A stretch of DNA of 64,000 nt, taken from NCBI RefSeq assembly GCF_964204645.1, contig NC_134032.1, positions 16,368,775 to 16,432,774 of the forward strand, in the 5' to 3' direction. The stretch is from Tubulanus polymorphus (taxonomy: Eukaryota; Nemertea; Palaeonemertea; Tubulaniformes; Tubulanidae). How positions within the stretch are numbered: the stretch's first letter is position 1; every line of letters starts with the position of its first letter. A model generated the notes under the pieces. The model was not told where the DNA came from, searched no databases, and saw nothing but the letters and a program-made list of their open reading frames with translations. The position numbers were made by a program, and so were the translations under genes. This document shows positions 32,109 through 43,627 of the stretch, piece after piece.

Positions 32109-34004
32109 ATGGATTCCTGGCGCGGATCATTTGTTCTTCTGTTCATATTTCTGCAGGTAATTCTATAATATTAACAACATCATCATCAGTAATAACTCGT
32201 AAAATCCTCGCATCCACGATTATTGCGGAGGCTAACACACATGCTTCTAGTATAACGACGTTTTCAAATAGACTAAACCAGAATTTCGTCAGATGTTTGA
32301 TAGTAAAAAAATTAGAACGCTTTTAAATATTTGGGAATTGGTGTGGACAGTGAGATAGAACGACTTGTTCATCTGCCGATATTTAATTACCAGATTCACA
32401 TCTCAAAGCATTTTGTCGATAAGACAAAATGTTGTCAACACATGCGACGTACGGTTATAGACTCATTTCTCGAGAAAGTGATAGCAGGTATTGTAATTGA
32501 ATCGTAGAGTTTGGTCACCGGTGACTACACTGACTGGTCACCGGTCACTACATTGACCTGACAAACTTACAAGCATTGCCTCTTAACTCTGGTCTATGGT
32601 CTAGTGGTTAGCGTGTTCGGCTGGCATGCTGGTGGTCACAGGTTCGAGTCTTGCTAGGGTTAATGTTAGGTAAGAGCTAGGGTTAGGGTTACTGCCGACC
32701 TAGGGTTAGGGTTAGGGGAGCAGGAAGGATAATTTGGGCAATCTATCATTTGGGCTAATTTTTACTTTTTTCGGGCACACTATAGGGGAGTCATTATGGA
32801 GCTGAAATAAAAACATTAAGGATCCATCGTCAGGTGGTAGGTAATTCCACACTCTGGGTGAAAATGGCTCAATTGGGCGATCGCCAAAAGACTAACATAA
32901 TTGACACCCTGAATGAGAGAAGCTACCAGTGGTGGCGCTCAGTAAGAATTTAAAGAGACCTTTGTTCATTTTATGTGTTCGCAGTTATCGCTGATACAGA
33001 TGAGTTTAGCAACGGAAGAAAACGAGCCTGCTTGTTTCACCAATTCAGTGTGTGCTGAATGTGTGGTTGCGAAGAGCTGTGAGTCATGTAACATGTGCTG
33101 CTCACAGGATGAATGCGACGCTAGTTGTGGTCAGAATCAATGTGAAATGACTAAACGACAGCTCGATGCATGGATGAATGAAATGGTCGGTGATTTCGGT
33201 TTCAGTGATGCTTTCAGTGACGGGGCTGCTGTTGCTTCGTCTTCTGATTCGGATAGTGCATCGGCGACTGTAAGTTCTATATAGACATTTAGAAATAACA
33301 CGTCCCAATTGAAGCGGCCTCAGTTTCCCAGTTGGAAAAGGCGTGATGCTGTTGCGATCGCTTGCAATGATGAGTGGGTTCGAGTCCTGAAGGCTACGGC
33401 GTCCGGGTAAAAATTCAGAGGCTTCGGTCCCGTCGTGAGCAGTCCAATAGCGTAAACTATATAAAACAATGCAAACAAAGACCATAATTAACCCACAGTT
33501 ACCGCGAGTAAGAAACAAAATATCAATGATGACCTTTTCCTGAGAAGTCTACAACAATCTCACCTGATGTGTCGTTGGAACATCGTTGAATCGATTGCCC
33601 ATAGTTTTTGCCGATGTTGCGTGTTTCGACGAAGACAACAATTAAAACCGTTTTAAGCTTCTGAACTTTTTTCATAAAACTGTATCCACAACACTGTGGA
33701 TGCTACCACTTCCGGGACAAGTTTAAACCAGTTTCAAACAGCTCTTATTGTAATCACTCTTAAGGATATCATTTATCACATTTCTCCACTTTATCATAAT
33801 GATCTTTATTCGTTTCTTTTATCATTTATTTTTGAACAGGCTATAGCTCTTTCGACGTTGAAATTCATTTTGGTAGATGATAGCGCCCTAGCGGCAGCTC
33901 TGGACACTGCGGAGACTGTAGAGTGCGTTAATCGCATCGCAAGTAAAAGTAATATGCCCGATTTCAGCGCATCGCAATTCAAACTGGCGTTTTCGTTGAT
34001 TTAA
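32109..34004 (+). CDS. Small secreted cysteine-rich protein, gene 1 of a pair
   Basis: Three exons: 32109-32156, 32985-33269 and 33840-34004, with GT-AG junctions in phase 0, giving 165 residues. Exon 1 encodes a signal peptide (MDSWRGSFVLLFIFLQ). Exon 2 holds ten Cys within about 40 residues (CFTNSVCAEC, CESCNMCC, DECDASC, NQC) followed by a Ser/Asp-rich acidic stretch. Exon 3 contains LKFILVDDSA and no further disulfide-like cluster, apart from one Cys. I do not recognise the family. The exon plan, the signal peptide ending LxQ and the last-exon motif S-x-x-F-I-L-(V/I)-D are shared with the gene at 35949-36976, so the two are probably diverged tandem duplicates. Export from the cell is inferred; the role is unknown. 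Confidence 0.7.
32510..32730 (+). mobile_element. tRNA-derived SINE with telomere-like tail (copy 4)
   Basis: Box A TGGTCTAGTGGTTAG at 32597-32611, box B GGTTCGAGTC at 32641-32650, the shared head (GACAAACTTACAAGC) and a tail with several TAGGGTTAGGGTTA blocks. It lies in intron 1 of the first secreted cysteine-rich gene. Confidence 0.75.
33312..33402 (+). mobile_element. tRNA-like SINE remnant, second type
   Basis: Ends in a box B-like GTGGGTTCGAGTCCTGAAGG and begins GCCTCAGTTTCCCAGTTGG; box A is weak. It sits in intron 2 of the secreted gene. Too degenerate for a tRNA. Confidence 0.35.
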
Positions 34005-34129
34005 CAATAATAAAGCCTCATAAACGCGACAAAGATTAATAACTGATCACTTGCGTCCCTACTAATGTCTATTCAAAAAATTATTCAATGTCAATATCAA
34101 TATAATTTATTGTTCGGTGATATAAATAT

Positions 34130-34533
34130 AGCCGCGATCACACGGCGAAGATTTTGCCCGGGTCAGATTGGCACGGATCAGACCCGAGCCCGGGTCAGAT
34201 TGGCACGGATCAGACCCGAGCCCGGGTCAGATTGGCACGGATCAGACCCGAACCCAGGTCAGATTGGCACGGATCAGATTGGCACGGATCAGACCCGAGC
34301 CCAGCTTGGCCCGTGCCTAATGAAAGCGCGCGACGCGAAGCACTCACTCGATATGATCTGGCCAAACAAAGCGAAGTTCGACACTTCCGGAACCAGTTGC
34401 AATTCAACGAAATCATTTGTCTCGGGCTTGGTCCGATATTTTTTTGTCGTGCCAACCATGCACAGGCCCTAAATTACATGGCCCCCCTGTGGGAACAGTT
34501 GATCTGGGCCAACGCCCATGTGATCGCGACTTA
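34130..34533. mobile_element. About 400-bp inverted-repeat element with an internal 33-bp array
   Basis: The left end GCCGCGATCACACGGCG and the right end CGCCCATGTGATCGCGACT are imperfect inverted repeats. Inside, 34160-34310 holds about five copies of a 33-bp unit with GATTGGCACGGATCAGACCC. The GC-rich interior differs from its AT-rich surroundings. The ORFs on both strands are artefacts of the repeat. Confidence 0.6.
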
Positions 34534-34924
34534 AGAGGATCATTTATTCAACAATATATACATCAACCACGGCTTTCTCACTACGAACAATCTCATCTTG
34601 AGATCGCTCGTGTAGGTTCTAACAAATCAGCTTGTTTTGATATTCTCATATATTCTATAAAGCATCATAGTGCGGAACTACCTTCCCTACATCTAATTGC
34701 GTAGTGTGAATAGAGTAATGACCCCATAAACTAGATATCATTAATGAGCACAGATTCAAATTACAAAATATATGCAATTTCTAAACATTATGGTAATAAG
34801 ATTGCATATTGTATAGTGTGCATAAAACTGTCCTCTGAATATATCTGGTTCAAATAAAGCGCTTTTATCTAGTATTATAACCACAATATCATTGTTAAAA
34901 TTCTCTTTTCTCTCTCTCTCTCTC

Positions 34925-35515
34925 CCTCTCACTGTAGAACTGTATCCCGAGTTGACAGTTAACTCTAACTCACAACTGTGGAACTGGATCCCGAGTTGAC
35001 AGTTAACTCTAACTCACAACTGTGGAACTGGATCCTGAGTTCACAGTTAACTCTAACTCATGACTGTGGAACTGGATCCTGAGTTCACAGTTAACTCTAA
35101 ACTCACAACTGTGTAACTGGATCCTGAGTTCACAGTTAACTCTAAACTCACAACTGTGGAACTGGATCCTGAGTTCACAGTTAACTCTAAACTCACAACT
35201 GTGGAACTGGATCCTGAGTTCACAGTTAACTCTAAACTCACAACTGTGGAACTGGATTCAGAGTTCACAGTTAACTCTAAATTCACAACTGTGGAACTGG
35301 ATCCTGAGTTAACAGTTAACTCTAAACTCACAACTGTGGAACTGGATCCTGAGTTCACAGTTAACTCTAAACTCACAACTGTGGAACTGGATCCTGAGTT
35401 CACAGTTAACTCTAAACTCACAACTGTGGAACTGGATCCTGAGTTCACAGTTAACTCTAAACTCACAACTGTGTAACTGGATGCTGAGTTCACAGTTAAC
35501 TCTAAACTCGTCGTG
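34925..35515. repeat. 45-bp minisatellite derived from MITE family C
   Basis: About thirteen copies of a 45-bp unit made of CACAACTGTGGAACTGGATC, CTGAGTTCACAG and TTAACTCTAAA. The unit equals the terminal 45 bp of the MITE at 48774-48885 and 54933-55042 (see findings). It is open in both directions, giving false ORFs. A CT microsatellite precedes it. Confidence 0.95.
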
Positions 35516-35948
35516 ACTATGGAACTGAGGTTTAATGAACTTCAAAGTTCTTTCCCTCGCTCCCTCCCGTTGTGTCAAAGTTTGTAATAATAATGATGTA
35601 TATTTCTGTGTGTATTGAACACGATGTCGATAACACATGTTATAGAAACACTTAACAATAAACAATAACAAGTTTTATTTGAAAACACTTTCTACTGATT
35701 GAGTGCATCATTTGAAATAGCACTTATTCGATACAGGAGGCTCACAGTCTGTATCGGTACAAGTGAATTTCACAACAAATTTCTATTGTTCCCCGCATTT
35801 CTTGTTGGTTTTATTTCTGACACGTGACACGCGCCAGTAACACGTGTTAATCGCACAAACTCTATCTCCCCTCACAATCAGCGAGCTACCCCCTCACCAA
35901 ACGGATATATAGGTGTTTTTAGATATTTCGTTATTCTCCGGTTCAAAA

Positions 35949-36976
35949 ATGACAAGGTAAGAATTTCTCCGCGTGACCACGTGCACCGGAAACGAATTTA
36001 TATTTTTTCTCGCAATAAATTCATGTTCGCTATTTCCAGGTTGTATTTTCTAATCATTCTACTGTATTTCGCCGTTGACCTTGACCTGTCTCAGGTAATT
36101 TAGATTTTGCCTTTTGAACATCACAAGACTAACAATTCTATTCAAGTCCTTATGAACCCCCGAGGGCCATCTATATACTTTTTTCAATCAGCCTGTCTGA
36201 CTCAGACCCCCTGGGTTAAAGGTAATACCTGTCTATAAAACCGGGCCCGGGGTTTAACGACTCTATTCATTAACTGGGTTAGCCCCGGGTTAAAGTTAAC
36301 ACTAGTCTATGTAAAACTGGCCACAAGCGTTTAGAGGGGGTTGAGGTTGATCCAGGTTGTTTGTAGATCGTCACCGTTTGTTGCAGGCCAATACTTTCGA
36401 GTCTCTGCTGCGCATGCTCTCCGCTGATGCACCGCCGACATGTTTACCATGTGACCAGAGCTGTTTACAACTCAATACGGATGACGTAATGTGCAATCGA
36501 GTTTGTATCGGGTCGGACAAGTCATGTGAACATCAACAACCAATCATCATCAATCGGCGGTCACTTCCGGTAAGCAATATTTATTAGATCACTGGCCCCG
36601 TGGTACACGGTAGCGACCCCTTACGGTGAACCCTTTAACCAAAAGATTGATCAGATCTGGCTGCTGTGAGTTTTCTCCATGATGGTGATCAGGAGTAGTG
36701 ACAATTTGCCATACTACGCGTTATGGATACCTAATAGTTTAATCGAATAGTGCGTTCTGTATGAAATCTAAAAGTGTTTACAACTCCTCGACCTCAAAAC
36801 GGATTAAATCAAAGTGTTGAAAATCGGTCGGTGATTATAAAATGATATTTATTTTGCAGGTTGTCGCCGTTGATAGTTTAAGTTTTATCCTGATTGACTT
36901 AAAAATGTCGACGATTCAATCGAGCAGGAAACGCAAAATGTTACATCGTCTTTTCGAAGTGAAGAATACACGTTAA
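35949..36976 (+). CDS. Small secreted cysteine-rich protein, gene 2 of a pair
   Basis: Four exons: 35949-35956, 36040-36094, 36387-36569 and 36860-36976, all with GT-AG junctions in frame, giving 120 residues. Exons 1-2 encode a signal peptide (MTRLYFLIILLYFAVDL). Exon 3 carries six Cys spaced C-x2-C-x3-C-x9-C-x3-C-x6-C (PTCLPCDQSC ... MCNRVC ... SC). Exon 4 begins VVAVDSLSFILIDLKM and ends with a basic stretch (SSRKRK). A TATATA at about 35905 lies a plausible distance upstream. The overall plan matches the gene at 32109-34004, but Cys number and spacing differ. I do not recognise the family. A secreted peptide or structural protein are both possible. Confidence 0.7.
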
Positions 36977-37029
36977 CTTCCGGTATCCACACTATCATCA
37001 TCTATATCCGTATCCCGGGATTTATCGTA

Positions 37030-37060
37030 AATATTTAACAGTAGGGGGCGCTGTATAGGT
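37030..37060. promoter_or_regulatory. CTCF-like motif
   Basis: CAGTAGGGGGCGCTG at 37039-37053 matches the CTCF core including its AGGGGGCGCT centre. It lies directly 3' of the second secreted gene. Binding is inferred only. Confidence 0.3.
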
Positions 37061-37425
37061 GTTAGTTATTACTAATTACTAAAGGAAATCCAGGCATAAT
37101 GGTTTGCGCTGTCAAGGGGGGGATCTCTTGAGTACTGTTCAACTGTAGAAGGCCACTTGCCACTCGATCTCCCAGCAGCGAATTTGACACAATCTTAACA
37201 CATTCAATGCATCAAATCTATCTCTCATCTTTATCCATTCATGAACTATTGGCTTCTGACTTCTTAAAGGAAATATTATTCGTAGAAGAAATAAGAAGTT
37301 TGCCATTGTCGTTTATTCTTCAAGTTGATTAATTTTATTACAACAGAGTGCTGTTCTAGCCAGGATTACATAGACTTTTCACGACGAGCAAGTAAAAGGG
37401 CTTCAAGAAGCTGAAGCCACCCAGG

Positions 37426-37735
37426 ATCCTCGCTTGCCAGGGTAACGATTCTTGAGCAGACAGGTTCCCGCTTAGCGCCCACCAGTCTATATTTCTAGCC
37501 AATAATGTATACGTGGCACCTATAGAGCGAACGTCATGCTGGTATAAACGCATCATCCCCGGCAGGGATTCTAACCTGATGGCCGAGATGCCACGGTACG
37601 AAACCCTGCCACAGTAGATCCAGAGGATGGTATAACACATCAGAATGGCGACTAATAGACTGGTGGACGCTTAGCGGGGCGATATAATAGACGGTTGTAT
37701 TGGCGTGCAGTAATCAAACCCTGGCAAGCGAGGAT
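37426..37735. mobile_element. 310-bp MITE (family E)
   Basis: The ends ATCCTCGCTTGCCAGGGT and ACCCTGGCAAGCGAGGAT are perfect 18-bp inverted repeats. The interior has no credible ORF. Single ends of this family occur near 31430-31480 and 58680-58700. Confidence 0.85.
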
Positions 37736-38309
37736 GCGATCAGTTGAGACGACAGAGCTGAAGTTTGGACGAGCTCAAAGGAGTGGGAATAGGCATGTAC
37801 CGAGAGGATGAATCGAGAAATAGGAGGCAGGCTCCGGATGGTACTACTTTAAATTTAGACGGGTTCCGGGGCGAGGTGACGTTAGTATATGAGGGTTTGG
37901 GTACAGAACGGTAGAGGGCAGCAGGGATTGAAATAGGGTGGCGTTTGGAGTAGTCACAAATCTTAAAGAATTGGTTAAAATCAATGACAACCACTTTTTG
38001 ACAATGAAATGTGTTACAATGAAAGATAAGTATCTTGAGGATTTGGTATTAGAATTGCAAGTGAAAGATCAAATCAAAAAGTGGCTGTCTAAGTGACTTG
38101 TTGAGGGTTGGGCAGTTGAGGAGTTTGATAGAATTGAGGCGAGAGATTTTAAGGAAGGGTTTGGTAGTATTTTGGAGAGTTGAAGAAGGTATGAGAGGGC
38201 TGGGGTTATAGGGGAGGCCTGAAAATCTGGGTCCCACAAAAAACAACACAATATAAATACATTTATTGATGCACAATTGATACAAGTTTTCAATTCGACG
38301 GTGTTTTCA

Positions 38310-38480
38310 TTTTGGAGTTGATTCGATTTCCAGCAGCACCAGAACCACCAGTACCAGCAGCAACAACAGCGGCAGTACCAGCAGCACCAGAACCACCAGT
38401 ACCAGCAGCAACAACAGCGGCAGTACCAGCAGCAGCAGCAGCGGCAGCGGCAGCAGCAGCTGCAGCAGCAGCAGCCAGGC
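38310..38480. repeat. CAG-rich compound repeat
   Basis: Two direct 60-bp copies containing ACCAGAACCACCAGTACCAG, then a CAG/CGG run. The minus frame reads poly-Ala and Gly but shows no splice sites or conserved sequence, so it is not called a gene. Confidence 0.85.
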
Positions 38481-38499
38481 TCTCATTGTGATTTATCAT

Positions 38500-38985
38500 T
38501 CCCTAAAAAATTGAACAGAATCAAAAATAGTGGGAAAAAAACAAATTGAGCATCATCTATATTGAGAAGCCTTAGAGTGAAAAAAGAGAATAATTTCATT
38601 TAATAAAGTATAGATGTTGTGGGTATTGGCGATTGAAACAATACTAGCCCGCCATAGTAAAATTAGCGAACTGGGCCATCTAGTGCTGCCCCTATGTATT
38701 ACGGTAGCGGGAAAAAAGCGAACTAACATAATACTCGCTTGCCAAAGTCATTAAACGGCCGTCGTGGACAAACTATTTACCAATTTGCGAGCCGGATATC
38801 TAGATAAATCTCGGACTCTGGAAACAGCAATAATTTGTCTATAACATAGTGAGTTTTAAAACAATGAATTAGTAGTATTAGGGTAGAGAGGAAGCCACGG
38901 ATTTTTGTATTCTATATTGATTATAAGCTCTCGACGACATGGAAGGAAAAAAGAAAAAGTTCAAAGTCATTAATGAATAATTCTT
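38500..38985. other. Half copies of MITE family F; no gene seen
   Basis: The segment 38660-38760 carries GTGCTGCCCCTATGTATTAC and ACTCGCTTGCCAAAGT, matching one end of the element at 12059-12204 and the family E tip. The rest is unremarkable. Confidence 0.45.
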
Positions 38986-38988
38986 TGT

Positions 38989-39171
38989 ATGACTCCGCCT
39001 AAACCGGTAGAGTTAGGACTCAGAATCTTAAGGCGTTTAGCGGGTAGAAACCAATCGGCAGCAAACCGAAATGTTATTTCTATTTTACCGGTGAGGAATA
39101 CCGGATACCCGGATAGACTGGTGCTGGTTTATGATACAGACGATTACATGATCATTAATTTATTGAAGTGA
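38989..39171 (+). CDS. Possible orphan exon, unrecognised
   Basis: A 60-codon open stretch whose translation has protein-like composition (GYPDRLVLVYDTDDYMII) and ends near a possible donor (TTGAA|GTGAGT, about 39168). A weak acceptor TAG precedes residue 8. No neighbouring exon could be joined with confidence and the family is not recognised. It may equally be a chance ORF. Confidence 0.2.
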   Translation: MTPPKPVELGLRILRRLAGRNQSAANRNVISILPVRNTGYPDRLVLVYDTDDYMIINLLK

Positions 39172-39229
39172 GTTTTTGCTAAAATATACAGTGTAGCTGG
39201 CGGTAAATGTGCTATTTAGTTCACAGAAA

Positions 39230-40555
39230 TTCCGCTATCGTTATTGATAGGGGCAGCACTGTACAGGAGAGATCTAACACAGCTTCGCTATTCTACTGTG
39301 GCATGCGAGGAATTCGTCGAATTTCACTTGTCATTTTACACTAGTTTATTTCAAATGAATAATTGACCTACCAACGTAAGAGGTTTATTTCAAGGAGGAT
39401 CTGCCTTAAAAACGATTTCTAAACAACTTTTAAAAGAAATCTTTTTTCGGCGAATGTTAAGCATCGAAGTGAAAACTGAAGTTTACACTTCTATTAGCAG
39501 CCGGTAAAGCGGGGAAGACTCACATGCCACAGAACGAATTAACAGCAAATTAAATTTATTCCCCAAAATTTTTATACCCATCAAATATGTAAATCGAGTA
39601 TTTTGCACTTGTCCCAGATCTCCCGGGATCAATAAATCTACGTGATATTATTTATATATTCGAACATTTTAATTGTTAATGTAATTAATGCTAAATCAAT
39701 TGATACGTTTTTGCTGAATTTAGATATTCACCCAGCCGGCACGTTATCTGAACATTGTAATCTTTGTAATTTGTTATCAGTTCATTTCATAGCTGCCAGG
39801 TTGATTTAAAAAAAGTAATGAGCTGATTAGAAAAATCATCGCGATTTACTAAAGTGAGCCGGCTGATTAGAAGAAACAGGTATCATTTTTTTAGCCTTAA
39901 TATAATCACAATTCTCTGACAAAAACATTCCCAGATAACAGTAAAAACCAGATGCTCCACAAACTTTCCTCCTAATTATAGGACATCAACCCATCATACC
40001 TATCATGTTTACCACTCCCTCCGGCAATTCAGTTTACTGCTTCCGAAAAGGTTCATTAGTGCCATGAGATTATAGAGGCAAGTGGAGTTCTGGCCGTTGG
40101 TTCCCAGAGACTAAACCTATTGGATAATTCATTAAACCTCACGACAGAGGTGAGAGAGGTGAGAGAGGAGAAGGGAGAGAGATCACCACTGCGTACTTGT
40201 GTTTAAATAGTCCCCGCCCCCAGGTAAAGAGCTCACCTGTTTACATTACACTCCTCTCAATCAGCTTCAAAAATCATCTCCGATTTGAATCCAGCCTTGT
40301 CCTAATTCAATCAGCAGCCAACTGAAACCAGACAAACATAATGAATACCCTTCAGCTAGTGAGCATAGGGCTCAACCTTCTCTTGCCTATAGATTGTAGA
40401 GCATGAGGTGCATTGCCTATATCATACAGAAATTCAGTTGCTACAGCTATCTTGGGTTGACCTGGTAAAAAAAACAATAGGCTCATCCTTCTTCTATCAT
40501 AAAACCTCAGATGAAGTAATTAGAAAATTGGTCTAAAACTGTAGAGCCAGATTCT
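39230..40555. other. No gene seen; repeat debris
   Basis: 39230-39315 is an inverted half copy of MITE family F (ATAGGGGCAGCAC then ACTGTGGCATGCGAGG). A further tip, CTCACATGCCACAGAACG, is at 39520. The remainder is AT-rich with no supported feature. GAGAGG repeats lie at 40145-40180. Confidence 0.4.
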
Positions 40556-41169
40556 GCATATTCAGAACTGAATATTTTACCTGCGATCAATCACTACTGC
40601 ATATAATACATCATTTATTACTATCAAGTTCATATTCTCTGCATAAAACTGACTGCAGTTCAGCAGCAGCAGAACGTATCCAATCAATTCACTGTGTAAT
40701 CAGTTTGTGTGTACACGTAAAACTGTGATGTTCTACACGACATCTATGTCTTCACTGATGAGCACAACGACACCATTGAATATTATCTGTCCTTCCATTC
40801 ACAGGAAACCATCTGAAGATGATTATCTAGTTCCGCACGATAAGTTCAGACTAAAATAAGTATCAGCACTGACTCCATACGCAATAAACAAATTGAAAAT
40901 CTGGCAATTATTTCATAATGTCACAAAATGAAGACTTAAATCAAAAGAAGTCGATGTAACCGGGTTCAGGCGTAGTTATTTGAGTTGAATTCCAAAAATA
41001 CAAATACGTGATGAGGTTACAATTTAGAATTGAATCACATAAAATACTCAAATATTTTACCTGCTGATTTCTCCATTAAAACCTAGGAATTTCGAATATA
41101 TTTCTAAGAAGCCAAATTCCTCGTCTAAGCTAAACTCGCCCCTAGTGGTTTATAAAGACGACCGACACC

Positions 41170-41201
<32 letters not shown>

Positions 41202-41278
41202 TTTTTGCGCCCGTGAATTATGCTTAAACATGTTCGAGGTGATTTTTTCTAACTGTTTTAAGGTGCGTCCCCGCAGAC

Positions 41279-41654
41279 AACTGAGGCTAGGATAGAAATG
41301 CCCGTATCTCATGACGAACATGACTACCCTATCGAGTAATTGACTCTCGGGCCTCGGAGTCCGCGGTTCAGTAAAGGAGCGTCCGATGCCCTCATGCTAT
41401 CGTCCTCCCCGGGTGGCCTTTCGCCATCCCTGTCACCGAGCATATTCACTTTAAGGGCTACCACCCCCTTACCGCCACCGCTATTTTTCTTCCCGCCGTC
41501 TCGCAACCACAGAAACGAGTTTAACTCAGAAAAGGAAGAACCCGAATGGATTCAATTGGATTTATACGTGTGGTCAGGTTTGGGTTCGGATCCCGAGGCA
41601 CCGAGCACAGCGTATTTCAATGTGACCAGTTTGTCACCTTCCGTCGCTGATTGA
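41279..41654 (+). other. Coding-like GC-rich stretch interrupted by a stop
   Basis: After a good acceptor (CGTCCCCGCAG) the frame is open for 20 codons (TTEARIEMPV...), hits TAA at 41337-41339, then is open again in the same frame for 104 codons to TGA, with protein-like segments (EEPEWIQLDLYVWSGLGSD). The minus strand also has a 60-codon open frame. Neither is recognised. It may be a decayed exon, an element-borne fragment or a pseudogene. Confidence 0.25.
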
Positions 41655-42039
41655 GAATAAATTCTCAAAGTGAGATTAGAAATAAATCAGCGATTTCAAA
41701 TAATTTAGAAATTAGCGACAAAAATATTCAAGTTTCATTGATCCAATGAAAACAAACAAATTAACCTCGTGAGATTGAACAAATGAATTTAGAATTTTGA
41801 GTTACAGCGAAACCTTACTATAACAATGTATCAGATAAAAATAAATCATCAATTTTGAACCGAGTCAAAATATTCATAATAGAATAATAATACTTTAGAT
41901 ACAATATTCAGGTGCTCAAGAGATTTGTTATAATGAGGTTCCGCTGTAAGGGGTAAAACGGTTTGAAATATTGAGCCATTTGACAACCACACATCGAATA
42001 TAAATTTAGAATCCACTCAAAAACAGCAACTGAAAACTG

Positions 42040-42410
42040 GTCGACAACTTGTCAAATTGTCTCCATTGCTATAACTGAAAACTAGTCAAACTTTTGTTGT
42101 CTTAGCAATCGCTGAAAACTGGTCAAATTGTTGTCTCCATAGCGATAACCGAAAACTGGTCAACAACTTGTCAAATTGTTGTCTCCATAGCGATAACTGA
42201 AAACTGGTCAACAACTGGTCAAATTGTTGTCTCCATAGCGATAACTGAAAACTGGTCAACAACTTGTCAAATTGTTGTCTCCATAGCGATAACCGAAAAC
42301 TGGTCAACAACTTGTCAAATTGTTGTCTCCATAGCGATAACTGAAAACTGGTCAACAACTAGTCAAATTGTTGTCTCCATAGCGATAACTGAAAACTGGT
42401 TGAATTCGTT
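42040..42410. repeat. 48-bp minisatellite
   Basis: About seven copies of a 48-bp unit containing TTGTTGTCTCCATAGCGATA and AAAACTGGTCAACAACT. The minus frame is open with a 16-residue period; it is not a gene. Confidence 0.93.
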
Positions 42411-42809
42411 GTCTTATAGAAAATGATTCAAACTAGAGTGTGTTCCACTGTTGTTGTAATTCTTAAATTTTCCAACGTCCTATAAAATCTAGAAAATGGT
42501 AAGTAACGTCATAATTCAATGTTCACTACAAAGTATCGAGCATCATATTGTACTCGGCAGTGAAGACATAAATGTCGTGTAGAATATCACAGTTTTACGT
42601 GTACACACAAACTGATTACACAGTGAATTGATTGGATACGTTCTGCTGCTGCTGAATTGCAGTCAGTTTTATGCAGAGAACATGAACTTGATAGTAATTA
42701 ATGATGTATTATATTCAGTAGTGATTGATCGCAGGTAAAATGTTCAGTTCTGAATATATGCGATGCACTTACTCAGCAATCATGTTTTCAAATCAGGATT
42801 CCTGCAACA

Positions 42810-43225
42810 TACCAACCAACCAAACAACCGACCGACCGACCGACCGACCGAACAACCAACCAACCAAACAACCGACCGACCGACCGACCGAACAACCAAC
42901 CAACCAAACAACCGACCGACCGACCGACCGACCGAACAACCAACCAACCAAACAACCGACCGACCGACCGACCGACCGAACAACCAACCAACCAAACAAC
43001 CGACCGACCGACCGACCGACCGAACAACCAACCAACCAAACAACCAACCAACCAACCAACCAACCAAACAACCAACCAACCAACCAACCAACCAAACAAC
43101 CAACCAACCAACCAACCAACCAAACAACCAACCAACCAACCAACCAACCAACCAACCAAACAACCAACCAACCAACCAACCAAACAACCAACCAACCAAC
43201 CAACCAAACAACCAAACAACCACAT
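42810..43225. repeat. ACCA/ACCG tetranucleotide compound repeat
   Basis: About 415 bp of AACC and GACC units, with GACC runs confined to the left half (to 43021) and AACC only in the right half. It generates long Pro/Thr/Asn and Trp/Leu/Val ORFs on the two strands that are artefacts. Confidence 0.97.
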
Positions 43226-43255
43226 AAACCTTAAATAATACAATAATACATATCT

Positions 43256-43258
43256 TTG

Positions 43259-43292
<34 letters not shown>

Positions 43293-43335
43293 AGCTGGTG
43301 CTGTTCTGATGCTGCTGCTGCTCCTCCTCCTGGTA
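43256..43335. repeat. CTG microsatellite
   Basis: GCTGTTGCTGCTGCTGCTGC-type repeat of about 80 bp with a CTC interruption at its end. Confidence 0.93.
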
Positions 43336-43627
43336 TCGGAGAGTTTGCTTCTCTGCTCAACTCTCTCCTCCCAACGTTGCTGAAATATCAATTAAAATTG
43401 TTTCATGTCATGTCGTTCTTTTGTGTTGAAAGAATACAATTCTCAAGCTATGAGACTTAAGTAAACTTGAATGTGGGATTGTGGTGGGAGGGTCCCGAGC
43501 AAGAGGAAAATAGGGCGGCAAACTTCGCCCTTCGCTATCATTGCTCATAACCATCCCAACACTAGTGCAATTGAAGCCTTTAGCCAGCAGGAAAGTTAAT
43601 TACCCTGGCAGCCCTAGATCAGCACTA

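Larger units (their letters stand above)
40556..42761. mobile_element. 2.2-kb unit bounded by 200-bp inverted repeats
   Basis: The arm at 40556-40757 and that at 42558-42761 are inverted copies at about 95% identity by eye, for example ACCTGCGATCAATCACTAC versus GTAGTGATTGATCGCAGGT, and TACACGTAAAACTGTGAT versus ATCACAGTTTTACGTGTA. The interior holds a TTTC microsatellite (41172-41205), a GC-rich coding-like stretch (41279-41654) and a 48-bp minisatellite (42040-42410). This could be a foldback-type or non-autonomous DNA transposon, or a local inverted duplication. No transposase was found and target-site duplications were not resolved. Confidence 0.6.

Noticed and set aside
32099-32326. 75-codon ORF as a gene
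   Set aside because: The signal-peptide exon is in another frame starting at 32109 and splices at 32156; the long ORF reads into the intron.
42725-43391. Pro/Thr/Asn-rich and Trp/Leu/Val-rich ORFs
   Set aside because: Artefacts of the ACCA/ACCG tetranucleotide repeat on the two strands.
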